The notes under the pieces were generated by a model that saw nothing but the letters and a program-made list of their open reading frames with translations, was not told where the DNA came from and searched no databases. Made by a program: the position numbers and the translations under genes. From Halostagnicola kamekurae (lineage in GTDB: Archaea; Halobacteriota; Halobacteria; Halobacteriales; Natrialbaceae), in assembly GCF_900116205.1 (NCBI RefSeq), contig NZ_FOZS01000003.1, positions 186,001 through 250,000 on the forward strand: a DNA stretch of 64,000 nt. Reading direction: 5' to 3'. This document shows, piece after piece, positions 45,561-54,718 of this stretch (within the stretch, counting starts at the first letter, position 1; each line of letters begins with the position of its first letter).

Positions 45561-47180
45561 TCGTAACGAGACCGGTCTCGTCGTCGACGTGGCGCTGCCC
45601 GTAGGTGGCGATCGCCCACACGATGGGGGCGGCGGTCTCGAGCGTCTGCCGGTCGCCCGTAACCCGATAGTACCGCCAGACCCACTCGGGAAACGAGATC
45701 GTAAAGTCTGGAATGTCGCGCTTGCCGTCGCCGTTCGGATAGATGGCGTTGAGTCGCCCCTCGCCCGCCCAGTAGCGGTAGTGCGAGCGGGCGAACTCTT
45801 CGATCGCGCGACGACTCAGCGTTCGCTCGCGAAACGCCCGCGTCGTCGTCTGGGACATATTGTACGCGTCGAGCAGGAACTGACCCTTCTCGCGGGTCGG
45901 CGTATCGATAAACTGTTCCTGGCTGCCGTACAGCGTGGAGTGGCGCGCGAGCTCGAAGACGGCGTCGACGGTGTCGTTCGACGATTCGAACGCCGCGGCC
46001 CGCTCGTCGGGACGCTAAATCGCGTCGCCAGCAGCCGAACTTGCTCCGGCTCGAGACGCTCGCCCGGATCGTCGATCTGGAGGTATCGAAATCCGAGGAC
46101 GTTGAACGGTCGGAACCGGCACTCGCCGTCGCGCTGGACGTACTCGTAGCGCATGTCCGTCCACTGGGTGCCCTCGTCCGCCGAGACGGTTCCGTCATCC
46201 TCGAGCAGATAGCCCGCCCGAAACTCGACGCGGTGGCCGTCGACCCCCTCGGTGAAGTCGACTTCGAGAAGCCCGGGGTAGACGCGTCCGAAGTCGACGA
46301 CGACGGTGCCGTCCTCGAGCTGATTCATCGACGCTGGTTCGACCGACGATCGAACGACGTCGGTGGACTGGGCGACGAGTCGCGTCCACGGCTCCGTCGG
46401 GTGGGTCCCGACGACCGCCGCTCGATCCCATCCACTCGTATCGAACCCCGGCTGTGTCCATCCGATCGGAGTCCGTCGTCCGTCGGTTCGCTCGACTGGT
46501 TCGGCAATTTCGTCGTTGCGCTGCGGCGCGTCTTCGAGCCACTCGGCCTCGCGTACGCGCCAGGATTCGTCGGTGCGGATCGTCCGCTCGGTGCCGTCGG
46601 TAAACTCAACGACGAGTTGGCAGACGAACCTCGGTTGGGCGGCCGGCCGCCCCTGTCCGGCACCGCTCCAGTGGGTCAGCGCGCCGACCGCGTTCGATCC
46701 GGTCGTGGGGGCCTCGGTGAGATCGACCGTCTTGTAGTACTGAAAATCCGGATACGAAAACGCCTGGCCGCGATCGATGGGTTCCCCGTTAACCGAGAGT
46801 CCGTACTGATGGCTGGCGGAGACGGACGCTCGAGCCCGTTCTATCGAACCATTGAGGGAGAATTCTCGCCGGAGATAGGTAAAATGCGGCTGCTCGCCGG
46901 CTTCATCCGACGGATGACGAATCCAGATGGCCTCCCAGTCCGCGGGCTCGAGCAATCCCATCTCCCACCGGGCCGGCTCGCTCCACGCGCTCGGCTCGCC
47001 GGATTCGTCCCACACCCGAATCGCCCAGTGGTACTCGGCTTCCACCTTGAGCGCGGCCCGTCGTAGGATACCGACGGACGATCGGTCGATCGCTTGCCGC
47101 TGTCCCAGATGCGCCGTGTCGGTTCTCGAGACGCGCCGGCGTCGAGGTGACGAGAACCCGGAACGCGGTTCCTCGCTCGC
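45561..47180 (-). pseudogene. GH78-type alpha-L-rhamnosidase, truncated and frameshifted
   Basis: Reading leftward, one frame gives EYHWAIRVWDESGEPSAWSE, LLEPADWEAIWI, ARASVSASHQYGLSVNGEPI and NVLGFRYLQIDDPGERLEPE, the N-terminal beta domains of GH78. A frameshift near 45990 moves to RAFRERTLSRRAIEEFARSHYR with PDFTISFPEWVWRYYRVTGD, the start of the catalytic (alpha/alpha)6 barrel. The rest of the catalytic domain is absent, cut at about 45560 against the GH4 fragment. Extra frame changes seem to occur near the N-terminus (47.1-47.2 kb). GH78 releases rhamnose from plant glycans. Confidence 0.75.
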
Positions 47181-48196
47181 GTGAAGTGCTGGCAGCGCCG
47201 TACTCGATTTCGGACCTCTCCGGTTCAGTCCCCTCTCTCGTCTGTACCGCCTGTCAGTTTCTTCCCCGTTCGACCGCTTCGAATGTAGCGTGTCGGATTT
47301 CGGAACGCTGTGTTTACAGATACAATCATATATTCTTACTCGCTTTGTTGTAATCGAGCTGGCGACGCGTACCGTTCGGTGAGATGCGCCGAACGGACTC
47401 GGTACCAGCGGGGAAAACGCGACCGAACCGGGTCGTCGGTTCGAACTTGCCTCGGTCGAATCGCGATTCGGACTCCCGTTCGCTACAGTGAGGCTTCCGG
47501 TGATCGATGAATACTCGAGGATGCCGTACTCGCTCGCCTCGCGATACGCCCCTCGTCCGGCCGTGTCGGCGTTCAGGTCACCACGCATGCATCGGACGGA
47601 TGGGCGGCTCGTCAGGACGGTCGGTTCTCATATCGATAGTTTATATTGTGAAACCACTTTTACTGTCATATCCGATCTACGAATCGATTGGCCTGTGTCT
47701 ATAGCCACTAGCGTTCGGCCCTGAAGAACGGAGTTCCGTTCGTCAGCGGACGACGACTCGAGACGGGCACGAAACGCCGTGGTTCGTCTCGCCACTACTC
47801 TCGAGAACGTCGTTTCGGCTCGTATTGGTCCCGGATCGTCCCGACGAACTCGAGCTATTTGTTTACACAAATATGCGTGTAAACTACCTCTCACGGTCAG
47901 TATCGTGTTCGTTCGCGACTGCGCGCTCACCCTTGGAGTTCTGCTAATGGGTGGCCGGTCAGAACGATCGGCGACTGGCCGCGACCAGAAACGACTGGCG
48001 GCGGGCCCCACTCAGAGACGACGCTATCCGCGCTCGCGCTCGTTCGAACGGGTCCGTCATGTAGACAATATGTAAATTATCTTTTGCACGCCGCCCGCTA
48101 CGTGGAATTCTCCGGCGAATCGCGCCAGAACGCACCGCCTCCCTTGTAACCGCCGAGGCAAAACATTTTTGCCGGTGACGCCCGACTGTTCGAATA
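47181..48196. other. Non-coding interval between the GH78 remnant and rdfA
   Basis: About 1 kb without a recognisable gene. It carries palindrome copy 5 at 47864-47883. The rest shows only short, uncharacterised open frames. Confidence 0.5.
47864..47883. promoter_or_regulatory. Palindromic site TTACA-N10-TGTAA, copy 5
   Basis: TTACACAAATATGCGTGTAA inside a longer perfect inverted repeat (GTTTACAC/GTGTAAAC, 47862-47885). It lies about 700 bases upstream of the GH78 remnant's 5' side. Confidence 0.5.
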
Positions 48197-48835
48197 GTGA
48201 CTGAATCAAACTCAGCGACGGACTCGAATCGCTCCTGTGGCTGTAAACTCGGCCGAATCAGTAACGAGTACGGACTTTCGGGACTCGACGACGAACTCGT
48301 CGCGCTCTGGACGGGTGAAGCGGACGAACAGTACAGCACGCGAAAGTTAGCGACGTACGTGAACGAACTCGTCCTCGAGGCGGCCTTCGAGGAGGCCGGC
48401 GTCACCGCCAAGGAAGGCGAAGTCGAGAATACGTATCGGCTGCTCACCGACGACGACGTGACCAGCGGGACGCAAGTCCAGACGCGCAACGAACTCGAGC
48501 GCGACGGCGTCCCCGTCGAGCAGGTCGAGTCAGACTTCATCTCCCACCAGACCGTCTACAACCACCTCACCAAGTGCCTCGAGGCGTCCCTCGAGACGCC
48601 GAGCGACGAAGAGCGTCTCGAACGGAGCCGCGAAAAACTCGGCTCGCTCCAGAACCGAACGGCCGCGGTCACTGCAGATACAGTCGCTCACCTCGAGCGA
48701 AACGATATCGTCGATATCGGCGAGTACAACGTTTCCGTTGGCATCACCGTGACGTGTGAGGATTGCTTCGAAGAGTTCACCGTCAGAGAGCTCCTCGAAA
48801 ATAGATCCTGTAGTTGTGGGGGGATAGACACGTAG
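48197..48835 (+). CDS. rdfA: Rod-determining factor RdfA family protein
   Basis: Haloarchaeal regulator-like protein of 212 residues from a GTG at 48197. RdfA proteins are linked to rod cell shape in Haloferax. Visible features are CGCKLGRISNEYGLSGLDDELVALW at the N-terminus, STRKLATYVNELVLEAAFEEAG with YRLLTDDDVTSG in the middle, and SHQTVYNHLTKCLEAS. A C-terminal zinc-ribbon-like segment contains CEDC and later CSC. The gene sits 102 bases upstream of an SMC-related gene in the same direction, which is the usual family pairing as I remember it. A role in shape or development is inferred from homology only. Confidence 0.82.
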   Translation: MTESNSATDSNRSCGCKLGRISNEYGLSGLDDELVALWTGEADEQYSTRKLATYVNELVLEAAFEEAGVTAKEGEVENTYRLLTDDDVTSGTQVQTRNELERDGVPVEQVESDFISHQTVYNHLTKCLEASLETPSDEERLERSREKLGSLQNRTAAVTADTVAHLERNDIVDIGEYNVSVGITVTCEDCFEEFTVRELLENRSCSCGGIDT

Positions 48836-48937
48836 GGGGGACGCCGGTGGCCAGCACCCCCCTTTCGACGGTTCGAAACAGTGAGACAGGCGACTGAAGT
48901 GGTAATACCTATGTGTAAGGAGAGAGAATGATGGGGT

Positions 48938-50908
48938 ATGGAAAGTGAACTAGAGGCGAAAAAAGAGACAGTTCCGACGACTGCGACGTTGACTGTCGAC
49001 AATATCGGCGGTATCGACACTGCGGAAGTTACCTTCCAGGAGGGCGTGACCGTCCTCTCGGGGCGCAACGCCACGAACCGAACGTCGCTTCTCCAGGCGG
49101 TCATGGCCGCACTTGGCAGCGATCAGGTAAGTCTCAAAGCCGACGCCGAGGAGGGACACGCCGAACTCGAGTTCGGCGACGAACGCTACCGCCGAAAGCT
49201 CACGCGCCAGAACGGGACCATCATCACCGACGGCGATCCGTATCTCGAAGATCCGGATATCGCAGACCTATTCGCATTCTTACTCGAATCGAACGAGGCG
49301 CGTCGCGCCGTCGCGCGCGGCGACGATCTGCGCGAACTCATCATGCGGCCGGTCGATACGGCCGCCATCCAGGCCGAGATCGAACAGTGCGAGCAGCGCA
49401 AACGATCGATCGACGAGCAACTCGAGGAGTTAGACGACCTCGAACAGCGCCTGCCCGACCTCGAAGCCAAGCGCAAACGCGTCACCGACGAGATCGAGGA
49501 CCTCGAGGACGAACTCGCCGAAGCACAGGCGGAACTCGACGAGGCCAACGTCGACGTCGAGGAGCGCCGGGAAGAACAGTCCGAACTCGAGACCAAACTC
49601 GACGAACTCCGCGACACCCGCTCGGAACTCGAGCGCACACGGGACCGGATCGAGACCGAACGCGAGAGCATCGACGCCCTCGAAGACGAACGCGAGGAGG
49701 TCCAGCAGAAACTCGAGTCGCTGTCGGCCGGCGACGACGCCGACGTGAGCCGCCTGGAAGCCGAAATCGAAACGCTGCAGGAAGAAAAAGCGGAGCTTTC
49801 GAAGGAGATTTCCCAGCTCCAGAGCACCATCCAGTTCAACGAACAACTGCTCGAGGAGCCCGACTCCGTGCTCGTCGACGCGAACGAGCCGGCTGACGAC
49901 GCAGACGACGGGGCGATCACCGATCAGTTGCTCGAGGACTCGGAGACGGTCACCTGCTGGACCTGTGGCTCCTCGGTGGCCCGCGAGCAGATCGAGACGA
50001 CGATCGAACAGCTCCGGGACGCGCGGGAAGACCGAATCCAGGAGCGCACCGAGATCAACAATGACCTCGAAGAGCGCCGGGAAACGGTCTCGACCATCAA
50101 CGAGAGCCGAAGCGAGTACCAGCGGACCCAGCGTCGCCTCGACTCGATCGACGACGAGATCGACTCCCGCAGCGAGACGATCGACGATCTGACCGACGAA
50201 CGGGAGACACTCACCGACGAGATCGACGAACTCGAGACCGAAATCGACGAGCTCGAGACCGAAGACTACAGCGGCGTGCTCGACCAGCACAAGGAGGTAA
50301 ACCAGCTCGAGTTCAAACTCGAGCGCAAAGAGCGCGAGCGCGACGAGATCGACGACGAGATCAGCTCGATCGAAGATCGCCTCGAGAACCGCGAGGACCT
50401 CGAGGAGCGCCGCGAGGACGTCACCGACGAACTGACGGATCTGCGGACGCGGATCGAACAGATCGAGGAGAACGCGGTCGGCGCGTTCAACGAACACATG
50501 GAGAACCTGCTCGACACCCTCGAGTACGGTAACCTCGACCGAATCTGGATCGCTCGGACGACCCGGGAGGCACGCGAGGGCCGCCGGAAGGTCACGAAGT
50601 CGTCGTTCGATCTCAAAATCGTGCGCAGCACCGACAGCGGGGCGGCCTACGAGGACTCGATCGAACACCTGAGCGAGAGCGAACGCGAGGTGACCGGACT
50701 CGTCTTCGCGCTCGCGGGCTATCTCGTCCACGACGTCTACGAGACGGTGCCGTTCATGCTGCTCGATTCGCTCGAGGCGATCGACTCAGATCGGATCGCC
50801 TCGGTCCTCGAGTACTTCGAGTCCTACGTGCCCTACCTCATCGTCGCGCTGCTCGAGGAGGACGCACAGGCCGTCGAAACCGAGCACGAACGGATCTCCG
50901 AAATCTAG
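48938..50908 (+). CDS. Archaea-specific SMC-related (Rad50-like) protein
   Basis: Coiled-coil ATPase-like protein of 656 residues, usually encoded beside rdfA. The N-terminal nucleotide-binding part has SGRNATNRTS at 41-50, where a P-loop would have lysine but arginine is found. Long coiled coils cover about 125-560 and are rich in Glu/Arg/Leu. In the middle a zinc-hook-like CWTC (C340, C343) would allow dimerisation, as in Rad50. The C-terminal part has LSESEREVTGLVFALAGYL in place of the ABC signature, and PFMLLDSLEAID in place of Walker B, with serine after the aspartate. Function unknown; presumably chromosome- or envelope-related. Confidence 0.85.
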   Translation: MESELEAKKETVPTTATLTVDNIGGIDTAEVTFQEGVTVLSGRNATNRTSLLQAVMAALGSDQVSLKADAEEGHAELEFGDERYRRKLTRQNGTIITDGDPYLEDPDIADLFAFLLESNEARRAVARGDDLRELIMRPVDTAAIQAEIEQCEQRKRSIDEQLEELDDLEQRLPDLEAKRKRVTDEIEDLEDELAEAQAELDEANVDVEERREEQSELETKLDELRDTRSELERTRDRIETERESIDALEDEREEVQQKLESLSAGDDADVSRLEAEIETLQEEKAELSKEISQLQSTIQFNEQLLEEPDSVLVDANEPADDADDGAITDQLLEDSETVTCWTCGSSVAREQIETTIEQLRDAREDRIQERTEINNDLEERRETVSTINESRSEYQRTQRRLDSIDDEIDSRSETIDDLTDERETLTDEIDELETEIDELETEDYSGVLDQHKEVNQLEFKLERKERERDEIDDEISSIEDRLENREDLEERREDVTDELTDLRTRIEQIEENAVGAFNEHMENLLDTLEYGNLDRIWIARTTREAREGRRKVTKSSFDLKIVRSTDSGAAYEDSIEHLSESEREVTGLVFALAGYLVHDVYETVPFMLLDSLEAIDSDRIASVLEYFESYVPYLIVALLEEDAQAVETEHERISEI

Positions 50909-51231
50909 GGGGCCGCTCCTCCCGACTCGAGGTAGTGAACGGAAACGAGTCTCGGATCGATCAATTCCGTAGTTTGCAACCGGTTTTGTTGCTCCGGAGT
51001 TTCGATTTTCGCTCGTCTCGATACAGTCGTCTCGGTCTCCGGATCAGCCACCAGATACCGTTTTTGAGATAGTGGTTCGGCTGGATTAGTCGGTAGTTGG
51101 AGAAGTGGATAGGTGGAATAGCGGTTTCGCTAGACTGAAACCTCGTCAATCTGTTCCAGACCGTTCACGAGACCGAAACTCGAGTGCGAACCCGATCGCG
51201 CGCCGATAGCCGTCCGGTGTGAGCGGAACGA
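50909..51231. other. Non-coding interval
   Basis: About 320 bases with no supported gene and no notable repeat. Confidence 0.5.
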
Positions 51232-51567
51232 CTACGAGTACGTCATGTTCACTTCGATGACGTTCGCGGTGCTGAGGACGTTCTTCGGGATTTCCGCTTT
51301 GAAGATGTCGTCGTCGAATCTGTTCGTCGGACCCGAAACGCTGATTGCGCCGATGGGGCGGTCGTTCTCGTCACAGATGGGTGCGGCAACACAGCGCATG
51401 CCGATCACGCGCTCCTCGTCGTCGATCGCGTATCCGCGCTCGCGAATCTCCTCGAGTTGGTCTTTGAGCGCACTGCGGTCTGTAATCGTCTTGTCGGTCA
51501 CTTCCGGGAGACCGAGACGGTCCATGATTTCGTCGACGGTCTTCGCTTCGAGAGACACAAGCGATTC
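51232..51567 (-). pseudogene. IclR-family regulator, C-terminal effector-domain remnant
   Basis: About 110 residues remain: EAKTVDEIMDRLGLPEVTDK, RERGYAIDDEERVIGMRCVA and GAISVSGPTNRFDDDIFKAE. They match the second half of the IclR effector domain. The helix-turn-helix part and first half of the effector domain are missing. Upstream, beyond about 51570, the frame runs into unrelated sequence and then an IS6 transposase remnant, so an insertion-linked deletion is the likely cause. It resembles the XacR-like gene and the 39.6-kb IclR gene (shared blocks such as ERGYAIDDEER). Confidence 0.75.
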
Positions 51568-51711
51568 TTCGCTTGGTCGGCGTTGAACGGTCTCACCAAG
51601 AGATCTGACACTTGACACATCGGATGGCTGAAGCGTTCCAGACCCGCCGACGTCCACGAGAGCAACGGTCTCGTGGGGCCCATCAGAACGCGATGCGTTC
51701 TGAGGACGGCG

Positions 51712-52110
51712 AAGCCGTCGCGGGTCGCCATTGGTGAAATACCTGTCAAGATCAACGGCGACTGGTATTGGGAATATAATACAATAAACGTAGTCTCACG
51801 GCTTATTCTCGATGTCGCAGTGTATGGACGACGAGCCACCGATCCTGCCGCTGCGTTCTTGCATCGAATAACCGAGAAACACAATCTCTCCGAGGCGGTG
51901 TTTCTCGCCGATGGCTACGGCTATCTGACTGCCCTCGCTCGATTCGGATTGAGCGGTCAGCTCGACTACGGTGATCGAAACCTGATCGAAAAATGGTTTT
52001 CAGACGTTCAAGACGCGAGTTGCCCGCTTCCATAACTCGTGGGTGGGCAGTCGGGCGAGCGTCAGCGAATAGCTTGAACAGCTTGTACACTATTATACCA
52101 CACAATGACC
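51712..52110 (+). mobile_element. IS6-family transposase remnant
   Basis: Frame one gives PVKINGDWYWEYNTIN, AVYGRRATDPAAAFLHRITE and KHNLSEAVFLADGYGYLTAL, the catalytic DDE core of haloarchaeal IS6 transposases. It ends DYGDRNLIEKWF with the conserved glutamate. After a frameshift near 52005 a second frame reads RVARFHNSWVGSRASV and LEQLVHYY, interrupted by an in-frame stop. The N-terminal DNA-binding half is absent. Terminal inverted repeats were not found. It is inactive and adjoins the truncated IclR gene. Confidence 0.8.
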
Positions 52111-52615
52111 GTATTAATCATTCAACAGACAAACGCCAGCCGAGGTGCTAAACGAGACAGTGCCGAGTCGAACCTTTGCGGTTCGGTTCTGAAACTTGCC
52201 TTCACTCGTAACGGTGTCCTGACTCAGAGATGAACGTGTAATTTTCGGGGAACTGCGCGCTCGAGAGGCTTAATTCGATTCTCCGCTCTTATGAAGATGA
52301 TTGTTGATGAAGACCCGTCTTGCGATTCTCAGGTCATCCGACAGGAACAAAACATGAGACAAAGCCACTCACGAGATTGATTTTGTCTTCACTTCTGGTA
52401 GTCGAATTTGTATCAACAACCTCCTATGGAAGAGCGTCGATCCGTTCTCCGCGGCCTGAATCACTGGTTCTATCGTTACACGATAGAGTAATATTATTAC
52501 AGATAAAATATATGTAACTCAAATCTCCATTTAAGTCTGTCGTCCGGGCGACCAAGCGAACCAGCGCTTCGGCGATCGAGGTTTCGTGTCACCGAGGATG
52601 CGATGTCGGCGTTCG
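52111..52615. other. Non-coding interval, AT-rich on the right
   Basis: About 500 bases without a supported gene. It contains an 11-base-spaced variant of the palindromic motif at 52497-52517 (TTACA-N11-TGTAA). Confidence 0.45.
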
Positions 52616-52891
52616 CTACTGACTGTAGGAACTCTCGCCGGCGACCTCGAGGAACTCGCCGCGACCGGTCGCGGTCGACTCGTCGAACTCGGTGACGCGT
52701 GCGCGAACGCGTTTCTCGACGGTTTCGGGGCCCGCGTCCTCGACGACGAGGTGGGTGTCGCCGACGTAGGCGTGTCCGTCCCCGTCGCCGTTCGTCTCGG
52801 CGATGAACACGGAGATCTCGTCGCCGACGTCGAACGTCGGGGTCGTGCTCCGGAACTGCCACCCCGCGAGGTACTTGCTGAGGAGACTCAT
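52616..52891 (-). CDS. Small TRAM-like beta-barrel protein coupled to NhaC
   Basis: Protein of 91 residues starting MSLLSKYLAGWQFRSTTPTF. The start codon overlaps the stop of the antiporter gene (ATGA at 52888-52891), so the two are co-translated. The pattern VGDEISVFIAETNGDGDGHAYVGDTHLVVEDA resembles a TRAM/OB-like barrel. KRVRARVTEFDESTATGRGEFLEV fits the last strands. TRAM domains bind RNA, but short haloarchaeal proteins of this type have no assigned task. Its coupling to an ion antiporter is the main clue. Confidence 0.75.
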   Translation of the reverse strand: MSLLSKYLAGWQFRSTTPTFDVGDEISVFIAETNGDGDGHAYVGDTHLVVEDAGPETVEKRVRARVTEFDESTATGRGEFLEVAGESSYSQ

Positions 52892-54459
52892 ACTCGAGCC
52901 ACCCCCGAACTCTCGCGGTCGGTGACGTACTCGCGTCCGAAGCCTGTTATCGCCGCGACGACGAACACCGCCACGAGCACCCAACCCTGAAAGACGAACG
53001 GAACGACGTCGATCGGCGTGACGAGCATCCCCTGTTCGAGCCAATCGTAAGTAGCCGGGAGCCCCTGCATCTCCGAGTAGCCGGCCAGTACGCCGCCTGA
53101 CCAGGGGAAGATGTACCCGAGCGCGGCGGTCTGGCCGTCCAGGATGTTCGCCCGCCGGTAGCCGTTGAGGTTGAACCGCTCGCCGATTTTCGCGATGTAC
53201 GGTCCGATCGCGATCTCGGCGGCCGTATTGATCGTGATGATGGCGTTTATGAGCGCCGCGGAGCCGACCATCGTCAGTTCGGCGTTGCGGACGTTCGTCG
53301 CCAGGTTGTCGATCGACCACTCGAGTATGGCGTCGAACGCGCCGCCGCGGATCATGATCTGGGCCGCCGCGATGATCAACAACACGAGGATCGCGAGTTC
53401 GAAGAACCCCGACGCGCCGGCGAGCAAACTGCCGGTGACGCCGACCGAATCCGGATCGTCGACGATCGTCAGGACGGGCAGCGCCGAGAGGGGTTCGGCG
53501 GCGGGTGCGTCCGGCGGCGCGTTGAACGTCACGATTTCGCCGACCGACATCAGGCCGAGCGCGAGGTTGGCGACGATGGCGGTGACGATCCCCCAGGAGA
53601 TCGCCTCGACGATGTGGCGACCCGCGACGGCGGTCCCGATGACGACGGCCATCGAGATCACGTGAACCAGACCGATGGTCTCGCTCTCTTCGGCGAGTAT
53701 CGCCGTCGCGTTCATGCCGATATCGAGGCCAGCCATCGACGATCCGGCCACGAGATAGCCGACGAACGCGACGACGGCAGCGATGAGGACGTACTTGAAC
53801 CGGGAGGCGACGACGCCCCCGATGTCAGAATCCTGGGTGACCGCGCTCACGATCGTCGTGTCGCTGACGGGCGCGAGGTTGTCGCCGAAGATCGCACCGG
53901 AGAGGATCGCGCCGAACGTGAGGACGGGATTCGCACCGAGCAGCAGGCCGGCGGGGAAAAACAGCGTCACGAACGCGACTGTCGCCCCGTAGCCCGTTCC
54001 GATCCCCGTGGTGAACAGGGCTGCCAGGACGAACGTCACGGCGGGGAACAACGCGCCACTGATCCCGGTGATCTCGGCGAGCCAGACCAGTCCGCCGACG
54101 AAGCCTCCGTCCTGTAACAACTGCGCGAACATCCCGGCCCAGATCCACGCGACGATGGCGGTCACGGCGACCGGCTGGGTCATCCCCTCGAAGATGGTGT
54201 TCGCGTAGGACGCCCAGTCCCCGCGAACGAAGAACATCCCGGCGATGAGCCCGATCAGGATGCCGACGATCAGTCCCCCCTCGCTCGAGACCCGCCAGAG
54301 CGCGGTCTGGAAGATCGCCCAGACGATGAAAAACGCGATCGGAAACGCGCTCATTCCGCGGCCGCCGTAGAACGAGATTCGCGGTTCGTCCTCGTCGACC
54401 CCCTGTACGAACGAGTCTTCCGGGCTCTCGGCTGGCGAATCGTCATCGGTGTTGCTCAC
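52888..54459 (-). CDS. nhaC: Na+/H+ antiporter, NhaC family
   Basis: Integral membrane antiporter of 523 residues with about 11-12 helices. NhaC-type blocks include FSAPTTG-like segments, FVLAALFTTGIGTGYGATVAF, SGAIFGDNLAPVSDTTIVSA with the conserved aspartate, and NAIITINTAAEIAIGPYIAK. The N-terminal 30 residues are acidic and hydrophilic. Sodium export, pH control or, in some relatives, amino-acid exchange are the known roles; sodium/proton exchange is most likely here. It is co-translated with a small TRAM-like protein. Confidence 0.88.
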   Translation of the reverse strand: MSNTDDDSPAESPEDSFVQGVDEDEPRISFYGGRGMSAFPIAFFIVWAIFQTALWRVSSEGGLIVGILIGLIAGMFFVRGDWASYANTIFEGMTQPVAVTAIVAWIWAGMFAQLLQDGGFVGGLVWLAEITGISGALFPAVTFVLAALFTTGIGTGYGATVAFVTLFFPAGLLLGANPVLTFGAILSGAIFGDNLAPVSDTTIVSAVTQDSDIGGVVASRFKYVLIAAVVAFVGYLVAGSSMAGLDIGMNATAILAEESETIGLVHVISMAVVIGTAVAGRHIVEAISWGIVTAIVANLALGLMSVGEIVTFNAPPDAPAAEPLSALPVLTIVDDPDSVGVTGSLLAGASGFFELAILVLLIIAAAQIMIRGGAFDAILEWSIDNLATNVRNAELTMVGSAALINAIITINTAAEIAIGPYIAKIGERFNLNGYRRANILDGQTAALGYIFPWSGGVLAGYSEMQGLPATYDWLEQGMLVTPIDVVPFVFQGWVLVAVFVVAAITGFGREYVTDRESSGVARV

Positions 54460-54718
54460 TGGTAATCACGATTCATAAGACTGAATCGCCATTGATAAGC
54501 TTTACCGAGGCATTTATTCGCTTGGTGTGTCATTTGATCTCCTTGCGGCGGCGGTCACGTCCGCCACGGGACGCACTCGACCCGCCGCATCCGCCACTTG
54601 ATACACTCGATTCGCCCATCCGTCACTGGTCGCCCTTGCTCCGTCGCGCCCCGAGCCGGAACACGACCGACCCAGCGGGACCGCAACGTGCTAAAGGGAG
54701 CGCTTCGCATGCTTCCCT

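Noticed and set aside
49430-50731. A 433-codon open frame on the minus strand opposite the SMC-related gene
   Set aside because: It mirrors the Glu/Arg/Leu-rich coiled coil and shows no domain; the opposite frame has clear family motifs.
48938-50908. Calling the SMC-related protein Rad50
   Set aside because: Rad50 has canonical Walker motifs and is paired with mre11; here the motifs differ and the neighbour is rdfA.
52497-52517. TTACA-N11-TGTAA counted as another palindromic site
   Set aside because: The spacer is 11 bases and not 10, and the surroundings are AT-rich, so a chance match is plausible; kept only as a note.
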